DNA from: Panulirus ornatus | Taxonomy: Eukaryota > Arthropoda > Malacostraca > Decapoda > Palinuridae | DNA: 64,000 nt | NCBI RefSeq assembly: GCF_036320965.1 | Contig: NC_092276.1 | Coordinates: 5,975,782-6,039,781 of the forward strand | Direction of reading: 5' to 3' | Shown: positions 32,569 through 42,828 of the stretch, piece after piece | Layout: each line of letters starts with the position of its first letter | Position numbering within the stretch: position 1 is the stretch's first letter | Notes under the pieces: generated by a model | The model's input: only the letters and a program-made list of their open reading frames with translations | What the model was told of the DNA's origin: nothing | The model's database searches: none | Position numbers and translations under genes: made by a program

Positions 32569-34587
32569 TTTTTTTTTTTTTTTTCCGTCGCTGTCTCCCG
32601 CGTTTGCAAGGTAGCGCAAGGAAACAGACGAAAGAAATGGCCCAACCCACCCCCATACACATGTATATACATATGTCCACACACGCAAATATACATACCT
32701 ACACAGCTTTCCATGGTTTACCCCAGACGCTTCACATGCCCTGATTCAATCCACTGACAGCACGTCAACCCCAGTATACCACATCGATCCAATTCACTCT
32801 ATTCCTTGCCCTCCTTTCACCCTCCTGCATGTTCAGGCCCCGATCACACAAAATCTTTTTCACTCCATCTTTCCACCTCCAATCTGGTCTCCCACTTCTC
32901 CTCGTACCCTCCACCTCCGACACATATATCATCTTGGTCAATCTTTCCTCACTCATTCTCTCCATGTGCCCAAACCATTTCAAAACACCCTCTTCTGCTC
33001 TCTCAACCACGCTCTTTGTATTTCCACACATCTCTCTTACCCTTACGTTACTTACTCGATCAAACCACCTCACACCACACATTGTCCTCAAACATCTCAT
33101 TTCCAGCACATCCATCCTCCTATGCACAACTCTATCCATAGCCCATGCCTCGCAACCATACAATATTGTTGGAACCACTATTCCTTCAAACATACCCATT
33201 TTTGCTTTCCGAGATAATGTTCTCGACTTCCACACATTCTTCAAGGCTCCCAGAATTTTCGCCCCCTTCCCCACCTTATGATCCACTTCCGCTTCCATGG
33301 TTCCATCCGCTGCCAGATCCACTCCCAGATATCTAAAACACTTCACTTCCTCCAGTTTTTCTCCATTCAAACTTACCTCCCAATTGAATTGACCCTCAAC
33401 CCTACTGTACCTAATAACCTTGCTCTTATTCACATTTACTCTTAACTTTCTTCTTTCACACACTTTACCAAACTTAGTCACCAGCTTCTGCAGTTTCTCA
33501 CAGGAATCAGCCACCAGCGCTGTATCATCAGCGAACAACAACTGACTCACTTCCCAAGCTCTCTCATCCACAACAGACTTCATACTTGCCCCTCTTTCCA
33601 AAACTCTTGCATTCACCTCCCTAACAACCCCATCCATAAACAAATTAAACAACCATGGAGACATCACACACCCCTGCCGCAAACCTACATTCACTGAGAA
33701 CCAATCACTTTCCTCTCTTCCTACACATACACATGCCTTACATCCTCAATAAAAACTTTTCACTGCTTCTAACAACCTGCCTCCCACACCATATATTCTT
33801 AATACCTTCCACAGAGCATCTCTATCAACTCTATCATATGCCTTCTCCAGATCCATAAATGCTACATACAAATCCATTTGCTTTTCTAAGTATTTCTCAC
33901 ATACATTCTTCAAAGCAAACACCTGATCCACACATCCTCTACCACACCACTTCTGAAACCACACTGCTCTTCCCCAATCTGATGCTCTGTACATGCCTTC
34001 ACCCTCTCAATCAATACCCTCCCATATAATTTACCAGGAATACTCAACAAACTTATACCTCTGTAATTTGAGCACTCACTCTTATCCCCTTTGCCTTTGA
34101 ACAATGGCACTATGCACGCATTCCGCCAATCCTCAGGCACCTCACCATGAGTCATACATACATTAAATAACCTTACCAACCAGTCAATAATACAGTCACC
34201 CCCTTTTTTAATAAATTCCACTGCAATACCATCCAAACCTGCTGCCTTGCCGGCTTTCATCTCCCGCAAAGCTTTTACTACCTCTTCTCTGTTTACCAAA
34301 TCATTTTCCCTAACCCTCTCACTTTGCACACCACCTCGACCAAAACACCCTATATCTGCCACTCTATCATCAAACACATTCAACAAACCTTCAAAATACT
34401 CACTCCATCTCCTTCTCACATCACCACTACTTGTTATCACCTCCCCATTTGCGCCCTTCACTGAAGTTCCCATTTGCTCCCTTGTCTTACGCACTTTATT
34501 TACATCCTTCCAGAACATCTTTTTATTCTCCCTAAAATTTAATGATACTCTCTCACCCCAACTCCCATTTGCCCTTTTTTTCACCTC
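32569..34587 (-). mobile_element. RTE-like LINE copy, 5'-truncated, subfamily B
   Basis: T run, terminal core, short 3' UTR, then a 309-codon open frame (33694-32765) with FADDTALVADS and the C-terminal domain. Upstream RT and linker are broken by frameshifts near 33730 and 33945. A second open piece (34584-33910) covers the end of the linker through GLDGIAVEFIKKGGDCIIDW and NYRGISLLSIPGKLYGRVLI. It ends at KKRANGSWGERV, where a plus-strand copy starts. Confidence 0.92.
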
Positions 34588-35224
34588 CTGGGAGCCTTGA
34601 AGAATGTGTGGAAGTCGAGAACATTATCTCGGAAAGCAAAAATGGGTATGTTTGAAGGAATAGTGGTTCCAACAATGTTGCATGGTTGTGAGGCGTGGGC
34701 TATGGATAGAGTTGTGTGCAGGAGGGTGGATGTGCTAGAAATGAGATGTTTGAGGACAATGTGTGGTGTGAGGTGGTTTGATCGAGTAAGTAATGTAAGG
34801 GTAAGAGAGATGTGTGGAAATAAAAAGAGCGTGGTTGGGAGAGCAGAAGAGGGTGTTTTGAAATGGTTTGGGCACATGGAGAGAATGAGTGAGGAAAGAT
34901 TGACCAAGAGGATATGGAAAGCTGTGTGGGGCCTGGATGTGGAAAGGGAGCTGTGGTTCCGGGCATTATTGCATGACAGCTAGAGACTGAGTGTGACCAA
35001 ATGGGACCTTTGTTGTCTTTTCCTAACACTACCTCGCACACATGAGGGGGAGGGGGATGTTATTCCATGTGTGGCGAGGTGGCGATGGGAATGAATAAAG
35101 GCAGACAGTGTGAATTGTGTGCATGTGTATATATATGTATATGTCTGTGTGTGTATATATATGTGTACATTGAGATGTATAGGTATGTATATTTGTGTGT
35201 GGGGATGTGTATGTATATACATGT
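34588..35224 (+). mobile_element. RTE-like LINE fragment, thumb to 3' UTR, deleted
   Basis: Starts at CTGGGAGCCTTGAAG, runs through the C-terminal domain to LTKRI, then jumps at about 34915 to the 3' UTR (GGAAAGCTGTGTGGGGCCTG). The 3' UTR (AATAAA about 35094) ends at ATACATGTG, where RT sequence of the next unit begins. Head-to-head with the preceding copy. Confidence 0.88.
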
Positions 35225-36760
35225 GTTTGCTTTGAAGAATGTATGTGAGAAATACTTAAAAAAGAAAATGGATTTGTATGTAGCATTTATGGATCTGGAG
35301 AAGGCATATGATAGAGTTGATAGAGATGCTCTTTGGAAGGTATTAAGAATATATGGTGTGGGAGGCAAGTTGTTAGAAGCAGTGAAAAGTTTTTATCGAG
35401 GATGTAAGGCATGTGTACGTGTAGGAAGAGAGGAAAGTGATTGGTTCTCAGTGAATGTAGGTTTGCGGCAGGGGTGTGTGATGTCTCCATGGTTGTTTAA
35501 TTTGTTTATGGATGGGGTTGTTAGGGAGGTGAATGCAAGAGTTTTGGAAAGAGGGGCAAGAATGAAGTCTGTTGTGGATGAGAGAGCTTGGGAAGTGAGT
35601 CAGTTGTTGTTCGCTGATGATACAGCGCTGGTGGCTGATTCCTGTGAGAAACTGCAGAAGCTGGTAACTGAGTTTAGTAAAGTGTGTGAAAGAAGAAAGT
35701 TAAGAGTAAATGTGAATAAGAGCAAGGTTATTAGGTACAGTAGGGTTGAGGGTCAAGTCAATTGGGAGGTAAGTTTGAATGGAGAAAAACTGGAGGAAGT
35801 AAAGTGTTTTAGATATCTGGGAGTGGATCTGGCAGCAGATGGAACCATGGAAGCGGAAGTGAATCATAGGGTGGGGGAGGGGGCAAAAATCCTGGGAGCC
35901 TTGAAGAATGTGTGGAAGTCGAGAACATTATCTCGGAAAGCAAAAATGGGTATGTTTGAAGGAATAGTGGTTCCAACAATGTTGTATGGTTGCGAGGCGT
36001 GGGCTATGGATAGAGTTGTGCACAGGAGGGTTGATGTGCTGGAAATGAGATGTTTGAGGACAATGTGTGGTGTGAGGTGGTTTGATCGAGTAAGTAATGT
36101 AAGGGTAAGAGAGATGTGTGGAAATACAAAGAGCGTGGTTGAGAGAGCAGAAGAGGGTGTTTTGAAATGGTTTGGGCACATGGAGAAAATGAGAGGAAAG
36201 ATTGACCAAGAGGATATATGTGTCAGAGGTGGAGCGAACGAGGAGAAGTGGGAGACCAAATTGGAGGTGGAAAGATGGAGTGAAAAAGATTTTGAGTGAT
36301 TGGGGCCTGAACATGCAGGAGGGTGAAAGGCGGCCAAGGAATAGAGTGTAGATTGGAATCGATGGTTATACTGTGGGTCGACGTGCTGTCAATGGATGAA
36401 TTCATGGCATGTGGAAAGCGTCTGGGGACACCATGGAAAGTTCTGAGGGGCCTGCATGTGGAAAGGGAGCTGTGGTTCCCCGGGCATTATTGCATGACAG
36501 CTAAGAGACTGGAGTTGTGACCGAGTATGGGACCTTTGTTGTCTTTTTCCTAACACTACTACCTCCGCAACACATGAAGGTGTAGGGGATTTATTCCATG
36601 GTGTGGCGAGGGGCGAGGGAATGAATAAAGGCAACAGTGTGAATTTGTGGTGCATGTGTATATAATTGGTTATATGTCTGTGTGTGTAGATATATGGTTC
36701 ATTGAGATGGTATAGGTATGTATATATGTGTGTGGGGATGTGTATGTAAATACATTGTTT
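35225..36760 (+). mobile_element. RTE-like LINE, first unit of a 1.53-kb tandem duplication
   Basis: RT from FALKNVCEKYLKKKMDLYVA to the C-terminal domain, open from 35067 (reading in from the 3' UTR of the previous fragment) to 36299. Shared private changes with the next unit: ARMKSVVDERAW, EFSKVCERR, GNTKSVVERAEEG and a deletion giving MEKMRGKIDQEDICVRGGA. Its 3' UTR (36340-36760) is full of single-base insertions and deletions. Confidence 0.92.
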
Positions 36761-38370
36761 GCTTTGAGAGAATGTATGTGAGAAAATACAATAAAAAAGA
36801 AAATGGATTGTATGTAGCATTTATGATCCTGGAGAAGGCATATGATAGAGTTGATAGAGATGCTCTTTGGAAGGTATTAAGAATATATGGTGTGGGAGGC
36901 AAGTTGTTAGAAGCAGTGAAAAGTTTTTATCGAGGATGTAAGGCATGTGTACGTGTAGGAAGAGAGGAAAGTGATTGGTTCTCAGTGAATGTAGGTTTGC
37001 GGCAGGGGTGTGTGATGTCTCCATGGTTGTTTAATTTGTTTATGGATGGGGTTGTTAGGGAGGTGAATGCAAGAGTTTTGGAAAGAGGGGCAAGAATGAA
37101 GTCTGTTGTGGATGAGAGAGCTTGGGAAGTGAGTCAGTTGTTGTTCGCTGATGATACAGCGCTGGTGGCTGATTCCTGTGAGAAACTGCAGAAGCTGGTA
37201 ACTGAGTTTAGTAAAGTGTGTGAAAGAAGAAAGTTAAGAGTAAATGTGAATAAGAGCAAGGTTATTAGGTACAGTAGGGTTGAGGGTCAAGTCAATTGGG
37301 AGGTAAGTTTGAATGGAGAAAAACTGGAGGAAGTAAAGTGTTTTAGATATCTGGGAGTGGATCTGGCAGCAGATGGAACCATGGAAGCGGAAGTGAATCA
37401 TAGGGTGGGGGAGGGGGCAAAAATCCTGGGAGCCTTGAAGAATGTGTGGAAGTCGAGAACATTATCTCGGAAAGCAAAAATGGGTATGTTTGAAGGAATA
37501 GTGGTTCCAACAATGTTGTATGGTTGCGAGGCGTGGGCTATGGATAGAGTTGTGCACAGGAGGGTTGATGTGCTGGAAATGAGATGTTTGAGGACAATGT
37601 GTGGTGTGAGGTGGTTTGATCGAGTAAGTAATGTAAGGGTAAGAGAGATGTGTGGAAATACAAAGAGCGTGGTTGAGAGAGCAGAAGAGGGTGTTTTGAA
37701 ATGGTTTGGGCACATGGAGAAAATGAGAGGAAAGATTGACCAAGAGGATATATGTGTCAGAGGTGGAGCGAACGAGGAGAAGTGGGAGACCAAATTGGAG
37801 GTGGAAAGATGGAGTGAAAAAGATTTTGAGTGATTGGGGCCTGAACATGCAGGAGGGTGAAAGGCGGCCAAGGAATAGAGTGAGTTGGATCGATGTGTTA
37901 TACTGGGGTCGACGTGCTGTCAATGGATTGAATCAGGGCATGTGAAGCGTCTGGGGTAAACCATGGAAAGTTCTGTGGGGCCTGAATGTGGAAAGGGAGC
38001 TGTGGTTCCGGGCATTATTGCATGACAGCTAGAGACTGAGTGTGACCGAATGGGACCTTTGTTGTCTTTTCCTAGCGCTACCTCGCACACATGAGGGGGA
38101 GGGGGATGTTATTCCATGTGTGGCGAGGTGGCGATGGGAATGAATAAAGGCAAACAGTGTGAATTGTGTGCATGTGTATATATATGTATATGTCTGTGTG
38201 TGTATATATATGTGTACATTGAGATGTATGGGTATGTATATTTGTGTGTGGGGACGTGTATGTATATACATGTGTATGGGGGTGGGTTGGGCCATTTCTT
38301 ATGTCTGTTTCTTTGCGCTACCTCGCAAACGCGGGAGACAGCGACAAAGCAAAATAAATAAATAAATATA
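36761..38370 (+). mobile_element. RTE-like LINE, second unit of the tandem duplication
   Basis: From about 36830 onward it repeats 35295-36340 essentially base for base at an offset of 1534 bp, with the same private changes. It continues into a clean subfamily A end (RRAVNGLNQGM reading at 37945), long 3' UTR (AATAAA about 38143) and an (AAAT)n tail. Confidence 0.92.
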
Positions 38371-38846
38371 TATATACATAAACAACTATACACAGACATA
38401 TACATATCAACATACACATACATAGACATATACATATCAACATACACATACATAGACATATACATATATACCCATGTATGTATATTTACTTACTTGTCTT
38501 CAACCATTCCTGTTGCTACCCCACCACACGAGAAATAGCATTCACCCCTACCCACCATCAGCGAGGTAGCACCAGGAAAAGACAAAAAAAAGGCCACATT
38601 CGTTCACACTCAGTCTCTAGCTGTCATGTATAACGCACCCAAACCACAGCTCCTTATCCACATTCAGGCTACATAGACCTTTTTATGGTTTACCCCAGAT
38701 GTTTCACATGCCCTGCTTCAGTCCACTGACAGCATGTCAACCCCACTATACTACATTGTTCCAATTCACTCTATTCCTTGCATGCCTTTCACCCTCCTGT
38801 ATGTCCAGGCCCCAATAGCTCAAAATCTTGTTCACACCCTCCTTCC
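38371..38846 (-). mobile_element. RTE-like LINE 3' fragment, old
   Basis: Inverted long-type 3' UTR and the very end of the coding region. A 30-bp unit (CATAGACATATACATATCAA...) is repeated in tandem at about 38390-38470. Confidence 0.8.
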
Positions 38847-38867
38847 GCACATACACAAACACACTCA

Positions 38868-39062
38868 TGAATAGGAAAGAAAGAATGCTTCTCTCATATC
38901 CCCTATGTGTCACAGAAAGCAACTAACATGGGTGGGAGCAAGGGGACTGAAAATCCTCCTCTCCTGTTTTACTTTTTCAAAAGAAGGAAAAAAGAAGAGG
39001 GCCAAGTGAGGATTCTTACCTCTAAGCTTATTCATCTGTTCCTGGCACTACCTTGCTAACCT
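38868..39062 (+). mobile_element. SINE-like repeat, diverged copy
   Basis: Diverged sense copy: head TAGGAAAGAAAGAATGCTTC, middle GACTGAAAATCCTCCTCTCC, TTTTTCAAAAGAAGGAAAAA, and end TGGCACTACCTTGCTAAC. Divergence suggests it is older than the others. Confidence 0.65.
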
Positions 39063-39291
39063 CTCTTTCCACACGCTTCTCAGTGTACCCAAAACCTCTG
39101 CCCTCTCATCCATCCTATGGTTTACCTCAGCACTGTCCTTAGCATAGCATCATAGCAGCCTATTGCTTTCTCAATCTGCATCTCCTCTTGTGTTTAAGAC
39201 AATTGCACGGCATCATCTGTATAAAAGACCTGAGGTGACTTTATTTTGTTTCATCATGGTTCAGCAATACAATGCCATACTCTTACTTGTA

Positions 39292-39322
<31 letters not shown>

Positions 39323-39557
39323 AAATCATAATGCCTTGATACATTTCCTAATTCACTTCAAACCACACATTCACATCACAACTTACACATACATTACTTC
39401 AGTTAACAAACACTACATTCTAGAGATTCACATGCAAACCAATATCACTCCTTAAGAAGAGACTACATATCTAATCATATAAAAACTCCCCGAAGTACAT
39501 ACAAATTATTATTACACTTTCCAAACCTCCATGCTGGTTGGGAAAAAAAAGTCTTAC
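39063..39557. other. Intronic sequence with a poly-C/poly-A tract
   Basis: Nothing recognised except a C run of about 18 followed by an A run at about 39293-39325. Confidence 0.5.
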
Positions 39558-39759
39558 CTGTGCATGGAAATGTGTCATCTCTTGTCCAAGAAGCTGACCA
39601 AATTTGCTGAGGACATCTTTATGCCATGAATCATACTTCAGAGACACTTTGCTTTGAACCTTTGTGTAGTCCACTACAATGGGGCCAAAGCTACGTCTTG
39701 TGTCTGAGGTATCAAAGGTTGTACGACACTGCTTTATGTCTTGCAACAGCTTCATCCAC
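39558..39759 (-). CDS. DYNC1H1: Cytoplasmic dynein heavy chain, exon C (tail)
   Basis: Third exon in coding order, 202 nt: one base completing a Lys codon, then 67 codons. The acceptor is GATCCAG|GTGGATG and the donor CACAG|GTAAGAC. The protein contains [20 protein letters not shown], then [20 protein letters not shown], then [14 protein letters not shown] and ends HFHAQ. The FDT...FGP(I/V)V(I/V)[16 protein letters not shown] block is among the most conserved pieces of the dynein 1 tail, which makes the assignment strong. The donor lies 9 bp from a short A/T run at 39541-39550 but looks normal. The upstream intron is packed with old LINE fragments. Confidence 0.95.
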
Positions 39760-39904
39760 CTGGATCAATATAAATATTCATACAATGAAGGGACACAATA
39801 AAGAGTGATTTTCATAAAAGTAAATTTGTCATTCTCCCAGTAACTTTCTTAATTGTGGCTGCACATACAAGCAACACCCATTATGAAGATATATGGTTAT
39901 CAAA

Positions 39905-40610
39905 ATTGAGTAAGGAGAGATAGACAAAGAGGATATATGTATTAGAAGTGGAGGAAAAAAGGAGACAGAGGAGATCAAACTGGAGATGCAGATTTATTCT
40001 TATTTACTTATATAGTATACTTAACCGCTCTCTCCTACATCAGGGAGGTAGTGCAAGGAAACAGACGAAGAATGGCCCAACACACCCACATACAATGTAT
40101 ATACATAAATGCCCACACACGCACATATACATACATATACATTTCAACGTATACATACATATACATATATACACATGTACATATCCATACTTGCTGTCTT
40201 CATCCATTCCTGTCACCACCCCGCCACACACGAAATATCATCCCCTCTTCCAGCAAGGCAGCAACAGGAAGAGACAAAAAAAGGCAGCAAGTATGGAGCG
40301 AAAAACATTTTGAGCTAACAGGGCCTGTATAAGGAGGGAAACAGGTATGCATGGGACAGAGTGAAATGGAGTGATGCAGCATAAAGAGATCAATGTCCTA
40401 CCAGTGGACTCAACCAAGGAATGTGAAAAGGCCGAGGTAAACCACGGAAAGATCTGTGGAGCCTCTTTGTGGATAGGGGCCTGTGGTTTTGATGCATTAA
40501 TCATGACAACTAAAGAGTGGATGTGAAAGAATGCGGCCTTTATTTGTCTGTTCCTGGTGCTACCTCACTGATGTGGGAAACAGTGATCAAGTATGAAGAG
40601 AAAAAATACA
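39905..40610 (+). mobile_element. Old RTE-like LINE 3' fragment split by an inverted piece
   Basis: Plus-strand C-terminal sequence (GAGATAGACAAAGAGGATAT, 39913) is interrupted at about 39980 by a minus-strand LINE 3' UTR piece (about 39985-40275), then resumes with TATGGAGCGAAAAACATTTT (40293) to a diverged 3' end (about 40600). Confidence 0.7.
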
Positions 40611-40954
40611 ATTAAAGAATATATACATTTTGGTGCTTTCACCAAAGGGTAATCTACAAAAGTGATTCTTTTTAATCAAGTCACACTCAAGTTGTTTGTT
40701 TATCATTATGAATTAAGTTTGGTGTTGTTGCTAGACTATGCATGCAAGAAGTTATAGTGAGAGTGAAAAGTCACCTTTGAAAAGGGTGTTTAGTTGGGAG
40801 TATAGTCTCATCAAAGAACTTCTCACTCCAAAGAAGTCTACATCTCCCTGACACAGAAAGTAAAATTGCCTTGGGCTGCAAGAGCCTTCAGCAAAGTCCT
40901 GGGTAACACCAGGACTCCCTTTACAGAAAATTGGCCCTGGGGTAATTATAACGC
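40611..40954. other. Intronic sequence without recognised feature
   Basis: No gene, repeat core or RNA feature recognised. Confidence 0.45.
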
Positions 40955-41490
40955 CAAAACATACAGAAGGGAGAGAGGCACAAGGAATAGAGTGAGTTGG
41001 AATGGTGTGGTACAATGGGGTCAACGTGCTGTCAATGGACTGAACCAGGGCATGTGAAACATATTGGGTAAACCATGGAAAGGTTTGTGGGATATGGATG
41101 TGGATAGAGAGCTGTGGTTTCTGTGCATTACATATGACAACTAGAGACTGAGTGTGAATGAATGTGGCCTTTTTTGTTTGTTTTCCTGGTGCTATCTTGC
41201 TGAAGCACGGGGTAGCAATGCTGTTTCCTGTGGAGCAGGGTGGCGTTGGGAATGGATTGAAGGCAAGTAAGTGTAAGTATGTACATATTTATATGTTTAT
41301 GTGTCTAAGTCTGTGTATGTGTATGCACATGTATGATTATGTGCATATATTGATATGTATATGTACTTGTATAAGCGTTTATGGATATATATGTGTACAT
41401 GAGTGGATGGGTCGTTCTTTGTCAATTTCCTGGTGCTACCTCGCTGATGCAGGAAATGGCGATCAAGTATAAAAATAATAAAAAACAATT
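40955..41490 (+). mobile_element. Old RTE-like LINE 3' fragment
   Basis: Coding end (RNRVSWNGVVQWGQRAVNGL and NQGM, stop at 41055) and a diverged long 3' UTR with two copies of the GGTGCTA(T/C)CT(T/C)GCTGA core. Confidence 0.8.
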
Positions 41491-41590
41491 ATATTTATAT
41501 TTATTGATTATACATAATCGGTTTCCCATACATTGAGGTAGCACCAGTAAACAGATGAAGAATGACCCATCCACTCATATACACATACTG
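41491..41590 (-). mobile_element. LINE 3'-tail fragment, old
   Basis: About 100 bp of the inverted terminal 3' UTR (CATTGAGGTAGCACCAGTAA), tail to tail with the previous fragment. Confidence 0.6.
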
Positions 41591-41599
41591 AAAAGTATC

Positions 41600-41945
41600 A
41601 CAATTTTGAACGTGATCAAGTATATTCCAACGAGTCCACGGGCAAAATGAAACACAATAAGTTCCCAAGTGCACTTTTGTGTAATAATCACATCATCACT
41701 TTTGTGTAATAATCACATCATCAGGAGATACAACAAAGAAACATAAGTCAGCTGATATACAACGAAGAAATGTAGCTAGGATGCCATTAGTTAAACACGT
41801 GATTATCCAAGACAGACAATGAGCATATCATAAACTTATTATGTGGGCAAGAAAGGGAATTGTTTACAAATTTTATCAAAAAGAAAGCTATCCAATTTGT
41901 ATAGACCTTCACTAATAATAAGGTTATAATTCTTTGTGTATCTAA
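41600..41945 (-). mobile_element. Penelope-like element fragment (tentative)
   Basis: The minus strand contains FLFDKICKQFPFLPT-type sequence (about 41900-41830), then CTCCTGATGATGTGATTATT and ACTTGGGAACTTATTGTGTT. I recall this signature from an abundant decapod repeat related to Penelope-like elements, some of which carry hammerhead ribozymes. A 25-bp unit is duplicated in tandem (41672-41696, 41697-41721). Recognition is from memory; the clade needs a search. Confidence 0.4.
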
Positions 41946-41957
41946 TAATAGAAGATT

Positions 41958-42808
41958 CAATGATTCCATTCGCTGCCAAATCCACTCCCAGATATCTAAA
42001 ACACTTCACATCCTCCAGTTTTCTCCGATCAAACTTACCTCCCAACTGACTTGTCCCTCAACCCTACTGAACCTAATAACCTTGCTCTTATTCACATTTT
42101 CTCTCAGCTTTCTTCTTTCACACACTTTATCAAACTCAGTCACCAGCTTCTGCAGTCTCTCACCTGAATTAGCCACCCATGCTATATCATCAGCGAACAA
42201 CAATTGACTCACTTCCCAAGCCCTCTTATCTACAACAGACTGCATACTTGCCCCTCTCTCCAAAACTCTTGCATTCACCTTCCGAACAACACCATCCATA
42301 AACAAATTAAACAACCATGGAGACATCATGCACCCCTGCTGCAAACCGACATTCACTGGGAACCAATCACTTTCCTCTCTTCCTACTTGTACAAATGACT
42401 TGCATCCTCGATAAAACCATTTCAGTGCTTCTAGTAACTTACCTCCCACACCATATACTCTTAATACCTTCCACAAAGCATCTCTATCAACTCTATCATA
42501 TGCCTTCTCAAGATCCATAAATGCTACATACAAATCCATCTCTTTTTCTATTTCTCACACATTCTTCAAAGCAAACACTTGATCCACACATCCTCTACCA
42601 TTTCTGAAACCACACTGCTATTCCCCAATCTGATGCTCTGTACATGCCCTGACCCTCTCAATCAATACCCTTCCATATAATCTCCCTCCAGTCACCCCTC
42701 TCAGCACATTAACATCCGAAAGTCTCTCTTTTACGCGCCTATCAATCAATACACAATCCAATAATGCTCTCTGGCCATCTCTCCTACTTACATACGTATA
42801 GTTATTCA
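41958..42808 (-). mobile_element. RTE-like LINE copy with linker deleted
   Basis: Thumb start, RT (FADDIAWVANS variant, about 42200; VAFMDLEKAYDRVDRDALWK, about 42500) and then, at about 42685, a jump into endonuclease sequence (YVSRRDGQRALLDCVLIDRR). The C-terminal domain and 3' UTR are missing at the left end. Confidence 0.85.
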
Positions 42809-42828
42809 TATCATATATATCATATTGT

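Noticed and set aside
38390..38470. Short regular repeats resembling a CRISPR array
   Set aside because: Tandem 30-bp units without spacers, in a LINE 3' UTR of a eukaryotic genome.
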